Assembly (NCBI GenBank): GCA_002104895.1
Contig: MCFG01000138.1
Location: forward strand, 12,501-76,500
Direction of reading: 5' to 3'
DNA: 64,000 nt
Origin: Anaeromyces robustus
Taxonomy: Eukaryota > Neocallimastigomycota > Neocallimastigomycetes > Neocallimastigales > Neocallimastigaceae
Numbering within the stretch: the first letter of the stretch is position 1; each line of letters begins with the position of its first letter. Positions 12,380 to 26,232 of this stretch are shown piece by piece. Below the pieces are notes generated by a model. The model had not been told where the DNA came from and ran no database searches. It saw only the letters and a program-made list of their open reading frames with translations. Made by a program: the position numbers and the translations under genes.

Positions 12380-15300
12380 TTATTCAGCAATACTTGGTAA
12401 TTCAATTGGTTTCATAGAAGTTGGTGTTGCTGGTGTTGATGGTGGATCAATCATTAATGAAGTACGTTTTGATTTATCTTCACTTTGTTGAATTTTTCTA
12501 GATAAACGACGTTTAGATTTTTTCCATCTTTCTTGTTCTAATTGATAAGCAGTTTCTAATTCATTATATTGCATTCTGGATTGACATAATTCCACTTGAG
12601 TAGCACGTAATTTATCCTTTAAAAATTGTAATTCTTCTTGTAATGATATTAAACGATCATCTTCTTTAATCATTTCTTCTTGACTTAAAATAGTTCTTAA
12701 ATCTTTAACTTGCATTTTAACTGCTTCATTATCTTCTTGTAATTCTTTTACAAGTTGTTTTAATAAAACAATTTCATCAGTAAGAGCTTGTTGAATCTTT
12801 TTATCTTCAGCAATTTTATTAGTTTGTTCCTTATTTTCTTTTCTTAATAATTTTAAAGTTTCACGAAGTTGTTCCATTTCTCTTTGAGCTGGTTCTCTTT
12901 TCTTTATATCTTCTAAATGTTCAAGTTTTAATTGTTCTAATCTATTATCACTAACTACTTTCTTAAGATCAATAACTTCTTTAATCATTTCTTCAACATC
13001 ATCAACATATGTGAATTTTTCTGATTTTAAAAAGTCCATTAAAGAATCGAATTTTTCAATACCTAATAAATCATCTTCATATCTTTTTAATATAACTAAT
13101 GAAAAACGTAATAAAACTGAAATTGGACCTTCAACAAGAATTAAATCAACAATACGGAATACTAAATCAACATTAACTATTATATGATAGTTAAAAAAAA
13201 AAAAGATGATAAAATATAAATATAATAAAATAATAATATAATAAATTTATTAAATATAAATATAATATAAATATAATATAATATAAATATAAATAATATG
13301 ATATAATATAAATATAATTATAATAAAATGTATTATTATATATAATATTAAAAAAAAAAAAAAGAATTATTTAAATATATAATTAAAAACAAATTTATAT
13401 TTTATATATATTTAATATTTAAATATTTAATATCTATTATCTAAATATTTAATATCTATTTATTATTTATAAATGACTTTTAAAATTTTAAAAAATCTTA
13501 TACTTACAACTATAACTGAAAAGAGTTAAGAACCATTGAGAAGCATACATCATTGGACTTAAATTATATCTATAGAAATGGAAATATAAAGCTGGAATAT
13601 AGGTTTGGAAAATAGCATTAAATTGATATATTAATAACATTAAACCTGGCATCTTTGGAGTGAAAAGAGTTCTTAAATTATAAGATTCCATTAAACGTAC
13701 AAAGATAGTAAAAGCAAGTTCTTCTTTCATCTTTTTTTTTTTTAAAAAAAAAAATAAAAATAAAAATTAGTATTAATGAAAGTTAATAATAATAATAATA
13801 ATTGTAATAATTATAAAAATAAAATATAATTAATATATATTATAAATTATTTATATTTAAAGAAAAAAAAAATTTATATAAATTATATGTATATATTATA
13901 TAATTTAAATAAAAATTTTTTCTCCATAAAATTTTTTTTTTTTGATGAAAATATTTACATTTTGCATTAAGAAAAGACCAGCGATAAAACTTAAACCTTG
14001 ACAATAACCAACTTCTGAATCATAAACACTATAAGCTTTCATAATATTATATAATTGTTTACGAATTTCAGGGGTCTTAAACATTGGAATTTCTGGGAAA
14101 GTACGACCAAGATCTTGATTAATAGCTCTTTCATAGGGACAATGTTCATTTAATAATTGCCAATAAAGTACATCTAAATGAGCATCTAAAGAATCTGAAA
14201 TACTTAACCAAATTTCACCTCTATGTTCAGCAGGTACACCTCTTTGAACACGATCTAATAAATCACCAAATTTATTACTACCATCAGTACTTAAAGAATT
14301 AACATCTAATTGAGCATCTTTTTTATATTCTTTTAAGAAAGCTTCCCAAAATTCTTCATCAGTATCAAAGTAAGAATTTTTCTTTTTTAAGAAAGAACCA
14401 ACATAACTCATTAAAGATCCTGATGAAGGTTTAGATTTAGTATGTTTTTCACTTGAAGATTTTGAACTTTTTTCATTGGATGATTTTGAAGGCTTTTCAC
14501 TAGATGAACTAGGAGATGTTGAACTACTTGAATTGGAAGAAGTAGATGAAGTTGAAGATACAAAGAAATAATCTTTAAAACTCTTAGCTCTTTTACGTTT
14601 TTCTGTTTCTTCTGTTTTAGTAGTTTCTGAAGATTGTTCTTGAGCTTTTTTAGCTATATGAATAAAATAATAAATAATAATAATAATAAAAAGATTAATA
14701 ATCAAAAAAATTATTTACTACTTTTTTTTTCTAATTTCTTTATACTAAAAAAAATTTTTTTTTCCATACTAAATAAATAAATATATATATATATATAAAA
14801 CATTTTAATGTATTAAAATTATAAAAAATTTCTCAAACACATTTTTATATTATATTTGGTTTTGGTTTTTAATTGGTCCTATACTATTTTTTCTTTTTTT
14901 TTTTTTTTTGTCCTCTTTTAAAACATTGAAAATTAAATATATATTTTTCCAACTTTAATTTTTTTTTTTTTTCTTTCTATTCTTTATAAAAAAAAAAAAA
15001 ACTTTAAAAATTATATATTATATTGGAATAAATTATTATTAATTATTATTAATTCAGTGGTTAATTAATGCTTCACCAATAATCAAAAAAGAATTTAAAT
15101 TATCAAATGTGCATTATTAAATGATAAAGTTATTTTTTTTTTTTTGTATATATAAAATCATTAAAAAAAATTTTTTTATATCATTATTTAAATTAATCTT
15201 ATTTATATAAATATATATATTTTTTTAAAATATTAACTTTTAAATTTTTAACTATTCATTATTTGAATCAATTATTTTTTGATTATTATAATATATATTC

Positions 15301-15651
15301 CATAATATTTAATTTAATCTAAAAAACTTTAAATTTTGATTCTTATTATTATTAAGTACTGTAAAATAAAATGTTATTATAATTATTAATGTTGCTGTTA
15401 TTGTATATAATTGTTGCTATTTGTTATTATTATTTACTGAATTATTATTTTTTATGTTGTATATATATATATATTGTTAATATCATAAGTTGAATTTTTT
15501 TTGTGTGTGTGTGTTTGAGAATTAAATCATTCAATTAAAAAAAATATAATATTATAATATTATAATCATATATATCATATATATATTATCTATAAACTAT
15601 GTAATATTATTAATAATAAAAAATCCCTTTTTTTTTTTTTTTTTCTTTTTC

Positions 15652-15682
<31 letters not shown>

Positions 15683-16631
15683 ATTTGTCATCTAACAATT
15701 CAAAAAGAAAAAAAAAAAATAAAAAAAAAAAAAAAAAAAAACTAAAAAAAAAAAAAATTTAAAGTATATATATTATATTATATTATACTATATACTATTA
15801 TATCTATGCTATTTTAAGCTATTATATAGTAAATTTAGAAAAAAAAATTTTAAAATATATAAACTTATTATTTTTTTTTTTTTGGGATTTCTTACAATTA
15901 TCTTCATTTTCTTTATGTTTTTCTTCTTTTTCTTTAATACCTTCATGACGTGTAACTGAAGCAGAAAGTGATGAAGAACTACGTGGTGGAGGAATGTGAC
16001 TATTAACACTTAAATGAGCTTCATCAGTTTTAACCGTTAAATCTGGTTTTTTATCCTCTTTAATTTTTGGAGTTTCAACAAGATCTTTAGATATAACTGG
16101 TACATCTTTTGAAGTATCTTTTACTTCATTTGTAGTAATATTTTCTTTAACTTCTTCTTCTTTTTTAATTAATTCTTCTTTAATAGATTCTTCTTTATGT
16201 AAATTATTAACTTCAAGACTAACTTCCGTATTAACAGTTGATTCACCATCAATATTAACTATAGATTCACCACCAGAAGAATTTGCTTCTTCATAAAGGA
16301 AACTATCATTTGATAATTCAGAGGATACAGAAATGGAACGTTGACGTCCATGAATATATTTAGAAAATAATGGAACAGAAAATTCAGGTGGTGGTGGTAT
16401 TACAATATCATCATCATCATCTTTATGACTATCTAATTTTCCTATTTCTTGTTTAGTTTCTTCTATTTCTTCTTTAACTTTGTTTATATCAATAGAATTC
16501 TTTTTTGATATTTTTTCTTCATTTTCATTGTCATTTTGTTTTAATTCTTTTTCATTTCCATTTTCTACTGATTTTGTTTCTATTTTTGTTTCATTTTTAT
16601 TTTCTTCAATTTTTGGTTCTGCAGTCAACAT
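12380..16631 (-). CDS. TBC-domain Rab GTPase-activating protein (EVI5/Gyp5-like)
   Basis: Four exons (16631-15896, 14653-13959, 13730-13508, 13176-12380) join with matching phases to 816 residues. Residues 1 to about 370 are acidic and low-complexity with IPPPPEF and HIPPPRSSSS motifs, followed by Ser/Lys stretches. The TBC domain spans about 380-590 and starts VQRGVPAEHRGEIW. It holds the arginine finger in INQDLGRTFPE (about residue 428) and the glutamine finger in VGYCQGLSFIAG (about 462). The exon 3/4 join restores QWFLTLFSYSFNVDLVFRI, a hallmark TBC segment. Residues from about 600 to 780 form a long coiled coil. This TBC plus C-terminal coiled-coil order is that of EVI5 and yeast Gyp5/Gyl1. 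By family knowledge it would speed GTP hydrolysis by Rab GTPases in membrane traffic. Both catalytic residues are present, so it should be active. The 1242-bp first intron is long; exon 1 could in principle belong to another gene, but phase and composition fit. Confidence 0.88.
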
Positions 16632-18934
16632 TTTTATTATATTTATTATTTTCTATTTCTTTATATTATTAACCTATTTAATTATAAAAATACAGAGTAA
16701 TAAATATATGAATAATTAATTATTTTAATTATTAATAAATAGAAAATATATAAAATGTATATTATAATTTTTTTTTTGTTAAAGTAATTCTAAAATAAAT
16801 AATTTTAATTGTTGTATTATAAATATTCTTTTATTTCTCCCACTTTCTTTATATTTAAATTTAATATGTAATATAATATGTAATATAATATGTAATAATA
16901 TGTAATAAAATATATAAGATAATATATATTTTACTAATTGTATATTGTTATATTTAATATTATTATTATTATTATTATTGTAGTTGTTATTGTACTTTTA
17001 TTTATTTATTTGGCTTTTAAAATTATAATTACTTCCAAAAGTCATCAAATCTTTTTTATTTTGAATTAATTATTGAAATTTTAAAAATATATATATAATT
17101 TCTTTTTATTTCTCTTTTATTTGATATTTACTTATTTTGAATGTAAATTGTATTTAATTATTTTACTTGTTTGTTTATTGATTCAGAATTTATATATTTG
17201 TTATCAAATAAAATAGGTATTTATATAATGATATATTTTTATATCGACTAAACTAATATTATATTACTTTTTTTTTTTCAATTATAATTATAATTTTAAT
17301 ATTAATATATAAATTTAAATTTATATAACATACTTTTTATCGTTATTATCTTTACTATTTTTTGTCAGTTTGTTTGATTATATTAAAAAAAAAATTGAAT
17401 ATTAAAATTAAAAAAGATTTAAGTGGTATTAAATATAAATATTTATCATTAAACAATAAAACAAATTATTAAAAAAAAAAGAATTGTTTTTCTTTTTTTA
17501 AATAAATAAATTAAATTGATTAAATAAATATTGCAAAGTGTAAAAAAGAAAAAAAATAATTGATATATTTAAAAATATTTAAATATGATATTAATTATTT
17601 ATAGTTGATTTTTGATATTTAATAGCATTTAAATGTTTTTGTTTTTGTTTTTGTTTTTGTTTTTTTTAATTATTATTATTAATTATTATTATTATTTTTT
17701 TAATTATGAAGATTATAAATCTCGAATATTTTATTTTAATTCAATTAATTTCCCTATTTTTTTTTTCTTTAAAAGAAAAAAAACTTTTTTATATGTTTTT
17801 TATATTCTTTATTTTGTTAATTCTAAAACAAAAAAAAACAAAAAAAAAATAAAAATTAATATATTATAGGTTAAAAAAAAAAAAAAAGAGGAAAATTAAT
17901 TTACAATTATATATAAGAAATTAAACAAAAAAAAATAATAATAATAAACAAATGTTTTAAAGAAATAAAAAAAAAAAAAATTTTTATTTTATTTTATTAT
18001 TTTATATTATTTTATATTTTTTGTTATAATTCTGGAAATTGGAAAAAAATATCAAAAAAAATAAAAAAAAATTTTTTTAAATATATTAATAAATAAATTA
18101 ACTTATTCAAATATTAAAAGAATTAATTTAAATTAAATATAAATATAATCAATAATAATATATGGTAATACAATAATGACAATATAATACAATATAATTA
18201 ATATATATTATATTTATATTTATTAATTAATGATTTTATTTTATTTGTTTTTTTTCTTTTTTATTTTTTTTTTTCTTTTTACTTTTTTTTTTTATTTCTT
18301 ATAATAAAAACGAAAAAGTTTAGAAAAAAAAATTATAAATAATAATAATTATAATTATTATTATTTAAGTAAAAATAAATATGATTTCATATATTAATTT
18401 TATATTTTCGATATTCCAATAAAAAAAGTTTTCTATTTTATTATTATATTAAATTAGATAATATATAAAAAAAGAAAAAGAAATTCATATTAAAACAAAG
18501 AAGAATAACAATTACATATATATATATTATATAGATATATTAATTATTTTTATATTATTTATAATTATATTCATTTAAATTTTCATTGTTATACATTCTT
18601 TCTTTTCTTATATTAACTTTTTATTTCATTATATAATATTATAATAAAGTTTTCTTTCTATATATTATATTTCTTTGTATAGTATTTAATATAAAGAAAT
18701 ATAAAATTAATGTAACAATAATAATTCATTATATAACATTTACTTTTTAAATGTTATAATATATAATTTATCTTTTAGATTGTCTAATTTATTTTTTATT
18801 AAAAAAAAATTAATACTAAATAGATATTAATATAAGTTCGATATAGTAGTTATTGATAGACAAATAATAAAATAAAACAAGCATTATAATGATAGTTAAC
18901 AAAATAAAATAAATCAACAATATTTCCATTCAAT

Positions 18935-18936
<2 letters not shown>

Positions 18937-18978
<42 letters not shown>

Positions 18979-19003
18979 TCTATTTATTTATTTATTTATC
19001 TAT

Positions 19004-19038
<35 letters not shown>

Positions 19039-19043
19039 TTATT
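18937..19043. repeat. (TTTA)n microsatellite
   Basis: About 25 near-perfect TTTA tetranucleotide copies with a few T-to-C changes (TCTA). Shorter arrays of the same unit occur at about 20141-20195 and elsewhere in the window. Confidence 0.9.
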
Positions 19044-20163
19044 AAGGAATTCAATAAATTATAAATATTATTATTAAAATTATAATGATGAATTATAATT
19101 ATTATTTGACACATTTTCTCATTTTTTAACCAAACTTTAATCACTAAAAAAAAAAATTAATTTATCTAAAATAATAAATAAATGAATAAATAAATTAATA
19201 TTTTAATAAATGTATAATTATAAGTAAATAAATGTAAATAATTGAATAAATAAAATAATTAATATTAATAAAATACCAAAAATGTTTGTGTAATATTTCA
19301 TTTGACATATTTATTTATTACATTTATATTATATTATATATATACTTATATTTATATTATATTGTATTATATTATATTTATATTATATTATTTATTTATT
19401 TAATTATTTATTTATTTAATTATTTATTTATTTAGTCATTTATATATTTATATATTATTATTATTAACATTTATTTATTTACTTAGTTATTTATTTACTT
19501 AGTTATTTATTTATTTATTTAATTATTTAATTATTTATTCATTTATTTAAAATGCTATATAAAGAAATATTTTATTATTTTTAATATTATATTAAAAATA
19601 AACTAATGTAATTTAATATATTGTTATTAATAACCATTTGCACTAATAATAATAATTATAATTTCTTTTTTATATTTATTTAAAATGTAAATACAATATA
19701 TAATTAAATATATTGGTAGTATATATTGTAATTAATAAATAATATATTAATAATATATTATATTGAAATAAAATTATTTGATAATTTTTTAATATAAAAT
19801 GATTTAATTTAAAAATATATAAGAAATCATAAGAGATAATTAAATAATTAAATAATAAATAATTAAATAATAAATAATAATAAATAATAAATAATAATAA
19901 ATAATAATAAAATAATTATTAATAAAATAATTAATAATAAAATTTATATTTATACTTTTTTTAAATATTAATAGATGGTCATTTTTCTACTACCCTACTT
20001 TTTTTTTTTAACAAGAAATAATAATTATACAAATGTAAATATTAATATTAACATTAATAATTAATATAAATATAAATATAAATATAAATAGTATTTTTAA
20101 ATAAATATAAAAATTCATTAATAAAAATTTATTTAATTTTTATTTATTTATTTATTTATTTAC

Positions 20164-20195
<32 letters not shown>

Positions 20196-21828
20196 TATTT
20201 TAATACTTAACATTTACCAAAGTTTTTCATTATTTTAAAGTTTATTGTAAATAGAGTTAAAACAAATAATATATTATAAATATATTATTAATATATTATA
20301 AATATATTAAAAGTCATTACCATATTCATCAAATAATTGATTAGAAAAAAAAGCAATAAATAGAAAATATATAAAAAAGGAAATTAATGAATTATAATAA
20401 TATATGATTATAATAGAATAAATATATTAATAAATATTATAGAATGTATTGTGATATATATTAAATTTAATTGAAAAAATTTAAAAAAAAAAAAAAAAGA
20501 TGAATAAACAATAAAATAAATATAATTAAATAGATAATAATAATAAAAAGTGACATTAATTAAATAGATGTAAAACTGATAGATTTATTATATATATTAA
20601 TGAATGAAATAAATAGATTTAAATAAATTATATAATAAAAATAAATAGAAATAAATATTATTAAATAAATAGATGATAATTAAACAATGTTTAAAAAACT
20701 TTCTCATGATTATATTTATATTTATAATAGTCTATTTAAAAGTAGTTCTTTTTTAATTAATCTAAAAAATAAATAAATAAATATTAATAAATAAATAAAT
20801 AAATTAAGATATATTAATAAATGAATAAATATAAAATAAATAAATTAATTACTTTAAAATCAGTAAATCAATTAAATATAAAAAGTATTAACAATTATAT
20901 TATAAAATATATATAATTAATAATAAAATATATTTGACAAATTCGTAAATTATCATCACTTTTATAGTATTATAACATATAATTATATTATAAAATAAAA
21001 GAAAAGAAAAAAGAAAAAAGAAAAAAAAAAGAAAAGTAAAAAAAAAAGATAATAATAAAGTATAATAATGTATAATAATAAATGAAAATTATAGAAAAAA
21101 GTTACATATAAAAATTAATTAATTTTTTATTTTATTAATTACTTATTAAAATTATTATATATTTAAAAATATAAATAAATATTATATTCTCCTTTTGCTC
21201 TTTATTTATATTTAAAAATATAAATAAATAAAAAGAGAATACCATATTTATCAATCTTTAACTACATAACTTTTATAAATTTAATAATTTTTTTTTTAAA
21301 TAATAAAAATTTGCCTTCAATAAAAAAAAAAGCGGGTTTTTTTTTTTATTTTACATTTTTATATACCTTTAAAAAGATAAAAAAAATTTATTAAATAAAG
21401 TTTTTATCATGTCATAAAATATATCATATCATATACTATCATATCCATATGTAATAGAATAAAATAAGATAAAATATGTAATAATTATCGAGGCATTTTT
21501 TTTAAATATTTAAACTAAATAAAATAAATTAAAAATAAGTAAAAAAAAAAAATGTTTCGAAATTATTTTATATGTTAAAAATTAAATTAAAAAAGAAAAT
21601 ATTATAATAATAAAAATTAAAAAAAAAAAAAAAAAACATAAAAAAACCAAAATAATAAATAATAATAATATTGAATAATAATAAATTATAATAATATTTA
21701 ATAATATTTAAATAATAAATAATAAATAATAATAATAATAAAATATTTAAAATGATCGTTCTAAAAAAAATATATATATCACATGATATTTACATGTTAT
21801 GGAATAAATAAATGTAAAATACATTGAT

Positions 21829-21876
21829 TTATTTCATTCCCAATTTATTTTTATAAATAAATTGGAAATGAAATAA
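21829..21876. other. 22-bp inverted repeat (hairpin) with 4-nt loop
   Basis: The left arm, 21829-21850 (TTATTTCATTCCCAATTTAT and two more bases), is complementary to the right arm, 21855-21876, with a single mismatch. The loop is TTAT. The arms are richer in non-AT-repeat sequence than the surroundings, so this is not just an AT palindrome. It lies about 65 bases before the GC-richer island. It could be an RNA hairpin, a small MITE-like remnant or a cruciform site. Confidence 0.75.
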
Positions 21877-21939
21877 TATCACTTTTTTTTTTTTTTTAAA
21901 AAATATATATATATATATAGATATATATACACACAAGAT

Positions 21940-22192
21940 AAATGCAAATCCGAACTTGTCGAGTACTACATTAAACGAGTATAATGAACAAGGTTTGATA
22001 ATTAAAATATTAATTCTTATCGTAAAAGGAAAAAAAAAATTTTATGAATCTTATTAAGTTTATGTTATGTTATTAAGTTTGACGACGGCAAGAAGAGGTA
22101 ATGGGATACATTATATTAGGCGGATGGATGGATGGATGGCCTACAAATTCTATCTTCGTTTCCCACACATACATAATGGACATAATGGACAT
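21940..22192. other. GC-richer island of unknown nature
   Basis: Two short blocks (about 21940-21995 and 22078-22192) stand out from thousands of bases of A/T. They contain CCGAACTTGTCGAGTACTAC, then GACGACGGCAAGAAGAGG, GGCGGATGGATGGATGGATG and CTTCGTTTCCCACAC. A 45-codon ORF runs from the ATG at 22100 (MGYIILGGWMDGWPTNSIF...) and a 38-codon ORF lies on the other strand. Neither has clear family features. It does not match tRNA, U1, U2, U4, U5 or U6 as I know them. It could be a non-coding RNA gene, an isolated exon, or the remains of a gene or mobile element. Confidence 0.45.
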
Positions 22193-22948
22193 TCAAAAAA
22201 CATTTGAATTTTTATTAAATAATGACTTAATAACTTAATAAATTTTCAGAAGAAAAAAAGTATTAAGAAACTCTTTTTTTTTTAAAAAAAAAAAGAAAAA
22301 AAATCTAAAATATTCATTCCAAAATATATATATATCTGATATTTATTTTTATAAAAATGATAATAAGAATACTTTTAATTATAGAATGAAAAAAAAAAAA
22401 TCTGATATTTTTATACTTTAATATATATTATATTAATAATTTATAATTTTTTTTCTTTATTTTTTTATTTATTATTATTATTATGATTATTCTTTATTCT
22501 TTACTTTTTTTTTATTATTTTTTTTATTTTAATCTATAATTAAACAACATATTCTAAATGAATGAATAACATACTAAGTAAAAATATTTTTATAAAATAT
22601 ATAATTAAAAAGGATAATTGTATAAAATAAAGATAACTGATTTTTTATATATAAAAAAATTGATAAAAATCTATAATAACATGATATATTCTAAAATATA
22701 TATATATATACATATATTTATATATATATATATATATATTTATTTATTTATTTTATAAAAGAAAAAAAAAGATAGTTATTGGTATCTATAATATTGATTT
22801 AATTATATTAAAAAAAATTATTATTTATAATTTTATATATCTAAATGCTTTTTATTTTATATATCCATTTTATTTTATATTGCTTTTTTTATTTTTTATT
22901 TTATTTCTTATTTTTTATTTTATTTTATTTTTATCGTTTCTTCTTTCT

Positions 22949-23870
22949 CTAGTTTTTTTTAGAGTTATGGTCGTCTTTTTGAATAAGTCTTTTAATTTTA
23001 TTATAAATACTTATACTATGATCATTATTAAGATCATAACATTCACAACAAAGTTCATAAATCGTTTGACCCGAATGATTAACATTATAAATATTGGCGC
23101 CATGTTCAATTAAATAATTAACAATAAGTCGTTCATTAAATTTAATACCATAAGAAAGTGGAATATTACCTTGGTCATCACGAATATTAATATTGATTTG
23201 ATTTTCAATTAAAATTTTTATTAAATCAAAACGATTCAAAGATATAATTTCACCAATAATATTACATGTAAATAAATCTCCACGATGTTGAACAATGTAT
23301 TCAAAAATTTCCTTTTTATTATTATTATTTGTAGTAGTAGTAGTGGTGGTGGTGGTAGTAGTAGCAGTAGTGGTAGTATTATTACTATTACTATTATTAT
23401 TACTATGATTATTATGATTTAAAATTTCTAAAAATTCATAGAAATCATTTAAATTTGAAAAGTTTATTTCAACATTTTTATCTATTAAATATTTTACTAT
23501 ATCAATAGCTTCTAAATCTATAGCATACATCAATAAAGAATAATGTTTATTTTCTATATAGAAATTAATATCAGCTCCATATTCAATAAGTAATTTAACC
23601 ATGGACAGGTTTCTTTTATGAATAGCATGAACTAAAGGTGAATCCCCATAACTACTTATATAATTGACATTGGCTCCTTTTTTAATTAAAAATTCTGCTT
23701 CGGTTAAAGAATTTTCAAGTATAGCATAAATTAAAGGTGTATTACGACTATTATCTATAAAGTTAACATCTGATCCCTTTTCTATAAGTTGATCCATTAT
23801 TTTTATTTTATCTTCAATGGAATAATAATAATTATTAATATTATTAATATTATTAATATTATTATTATTT

Positions 23871-23901
<31 letters not shown>

Positions 23902-26107
23902 CATTATTAAGTTTAATAAGGGTTACTAATGGTATTTCTTTTCTCCAATTTGGAAGATTTAATTCTACGGCGGAACTCATTAAAAGAACCTTAATAATAT
24001 TCCTATTTTGTATATAAAGAGAAATATCTAAAGCAGAATTACCACGACGACGTTTATAACCTTGTTCATAATAATTAGGTTCAACACCTAAACTTAATAA
24101 AAACATAATGGTATCTAAATCTTCTTTGAGAATAGCATAATGTAAAATATTAAATCCATTGGAATCTAATTCATTAATATCAAAATATTTTATTAAATAT
24201 TGGAAAAGGTTTTGATAATTTAAAAGATAAGCTAAAATGATAGGTGTAAATCCATAATTTGGGAAATTGAGTGTAGTATTATTAATATTCTTAATATCAA
24301 TATCATTCTTAATAATATTCTTAATATCATTATTATTAAAATTATTATTATTAATAATATTATTATTATTATCATCATTATTATTGTCATTTTCAAATAA
24401 AAGTTTTATAGCCTCTAAATTATTTTGTTGAATTAATTTTAAGAAGGGATGAACATCAACAACATCCTCCTCCATAATTATTATTTTTTTTTCTAATAAA
24501 TATTTTATGGCGAGATAATTTTTATTTTGAAGGGCTAATGTTAAAAGATAAATACCATTTTTATTTTTTATATTATAATTAGCACCATAATCTAATAAAT
24601 ATTTAAAAATTTCTATTTGATGATTAGTATAAGCTACCATTAATGGACATTCTTCATTTTTATCCTTTTCATTAATATTAATTTTGAATTTTAATTCCTG
24701 ATGGTTTAAAAGGGAATGAATAATATCAAGATTTCCAATTTTTATTAAAATATTAATAATTAAACTTAAATAACGAGGACTGAATTCTTTAATATAAGAA
24801 ATAGAATAAGAATTAGAAATAGTATTATAATTAGAATTAGATAAGGTATTATCTAATAAGGATTGAGATATGGTATCAAAAGGACATTGAAATAAAGTTT
24901 CTATAAGAAATTTCATAATTTCAATATGTTCCGATTTTTTATCTTTGGTATAATATATATTATTATAACTACTTGTTTCCGCTAAAATATTTTCAAAATT
25001 AATAATATTTTGAATATTAGTAATTTTTTTCTCCCTCACTACTCCTTCCTCTTCTTTTTTTCCATCTTCTTCTTCTTGTAGGATAGAAATATGTTTTAAT
25101 AATAATTTTAAAATATCTAGTCTACTATTTTTACTAGCTTCCACAATAGCATTTTCAAAATTAAAATCTTTAGAATGAAATAAAGGATAATTTAAAATTT
25201 TTTCAACTAAATGATATTTATTATATTCTATAGCTTTTTCTAAAAATTCATATTCTATAATAATATCATCAAGGATATCTTGTTCACTACAATCATAGTC
25301 TAAGAGAATATGAATGGCATCGTAATTTTCTTGTTCATCCGCCATCTCATAGACACTTTCATCAATATTAATTTTACTTTTTTCTTTGGTAATAATATCT
25401 TGAATTTGTTGAGTTGACATTTCCTTTTTATTATGATAAATACTAAGAAGTCCTACAATAAAACTATTATCATAAATATAATGTTTTAAAATAATTTCAA
25501 GTAACCCATCATTATTATTTCTTGTTAACATTTTTTTAATTAAATCGGTGGTAATATTTTTTAGGTAAAATCCATTATTTAAAATATATTTTAAACTTCT
25601 AGGGTTAAGAAAATCACGATAACCACTCATATAATATAAATAATTAATAATATCTACATTATGATAATGACCACTACTATTATTAATTTTATAATTAATA
25701 TTTGCTTTTTTTTTTAATAATAAATTGGCAATTTTAAATTTACCAGAAGCAATGGCTGAAAATAAAGGTATTTTATAACCTTTATAGTCAATATGATGAT
25801 CAATGATACTAACGAAAAAACTTTTATATACGCCATTATCAAAAAAGGAATAATTTAAAGTATCATAGTGAGTTTCTTTAAGTATATATTTTATTAAGTG
25901 AACAGAATTAGAATGTTCAATAGCATAAATTAAAATATCAAAATCTTTATCATTTAATTCGTCTAAATCAATTTTCTTTTTTTTGATATATATCCCTAAA
26001 TCAATAATATTATTTAATTTTTCTATAACATTATTTCTTTTTTGTTCAAGAGTTTCAGGTTGTTCTGGTTCATTATTATTAATATTATTAGTTGAAAAAT
26101 TATTCAT
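22949..26107 (-). CDS. Ankyrin-repeat protein, 1052 residues, intronless
   Basis: A single uninterrupted frame from ATG at 26107 to TAA at 22949. The C-terminal part (about residues 615-1040) holds clear ankyrin repeats with the A-helix/B-helix/beta-loop pattern: NGFNILHYAILKEDLDTIMF, NTPLIYAILENSLTEAEFLI, DSPLVHAIHKRNLSMVKLLI followed by GADINF, and GNIPLSYGIKFNERLIVNYL followed by GANIYN. The N-terminal half carries more degenerate copies of the same helical pattern. Asn runs (about 590-600 and 745-755) and a Thr run (about 918-935) interrupt the array as loops. There is no signal peptide, membrane span or catalytic domain, so a scaffold or protein-binding role is inferred from the repeats alone. 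Large, divergent, intronless ankyrin proteins are often expanded families in such genomes. Confidence 0.9.
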
Positions 26108-26129
26108 TGTTTTTTTTTTTTTTTTTTCG

Positions 26130-26232
26130 TATGAGTGTAGGAGTGTATAAGTGTATAAGTGTGTTGTATGTATAAAAGTGTATGAGTGTATGAGTATGTG
26201 TGTGTATGAATGTATGAGTGTATGTTTGTATG
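26130..26232 (-). repeat. GT-rich degenerate 8-10-bp minisatellite 22 bp upstream of the ankyrin start
   Basis: On the + strand it reads as variants of GTATGAGT and GTATAAGT repeated about ten times; in the gene's sense strand it is CA-rich (ACTCATAC). It lies immediately upstream of a run of T (A in the sense strand) and the ATG, so it must fall in the 5' UTR or core promoter. Its G content is unlike any other repeat in the window. Confidence 0.75.

Larger units (their letters stand above)
16632..22948. other. 6.3-kb gene-poor region
   Basis: This spacer lies between the start of the TBC gene and the 3' end of the ankyrin gene. It is nearly all A/T with TTTA, TTA and AT repeats. The only exception is the stretch at about 21.8-22.2 kb, listed separately. 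No supportable ORF was seen: the reading frames present are runs of Phe/Ile/Tyr/Asn/Lys codons made by A/T repeats. Confidence 0.6.

Noticed and set aside
15809-16009. Second minus-strand frame inside exon 1 of the TBC gene
   Set aside because: It overlaps the exon 1 frame that splices in phase to the TBC domain and consists of His/Leu then Lys runs from repeats.
22078-22192. tRNA or spliceosomal snRNA gene in the GC-richer island
   Set aside because: I found no acceptor-stem pairing, no B-box-like GGTTCGA word, and no match to U1, U2, U4, U5 or U6 cores, so only an unknown island is reported.
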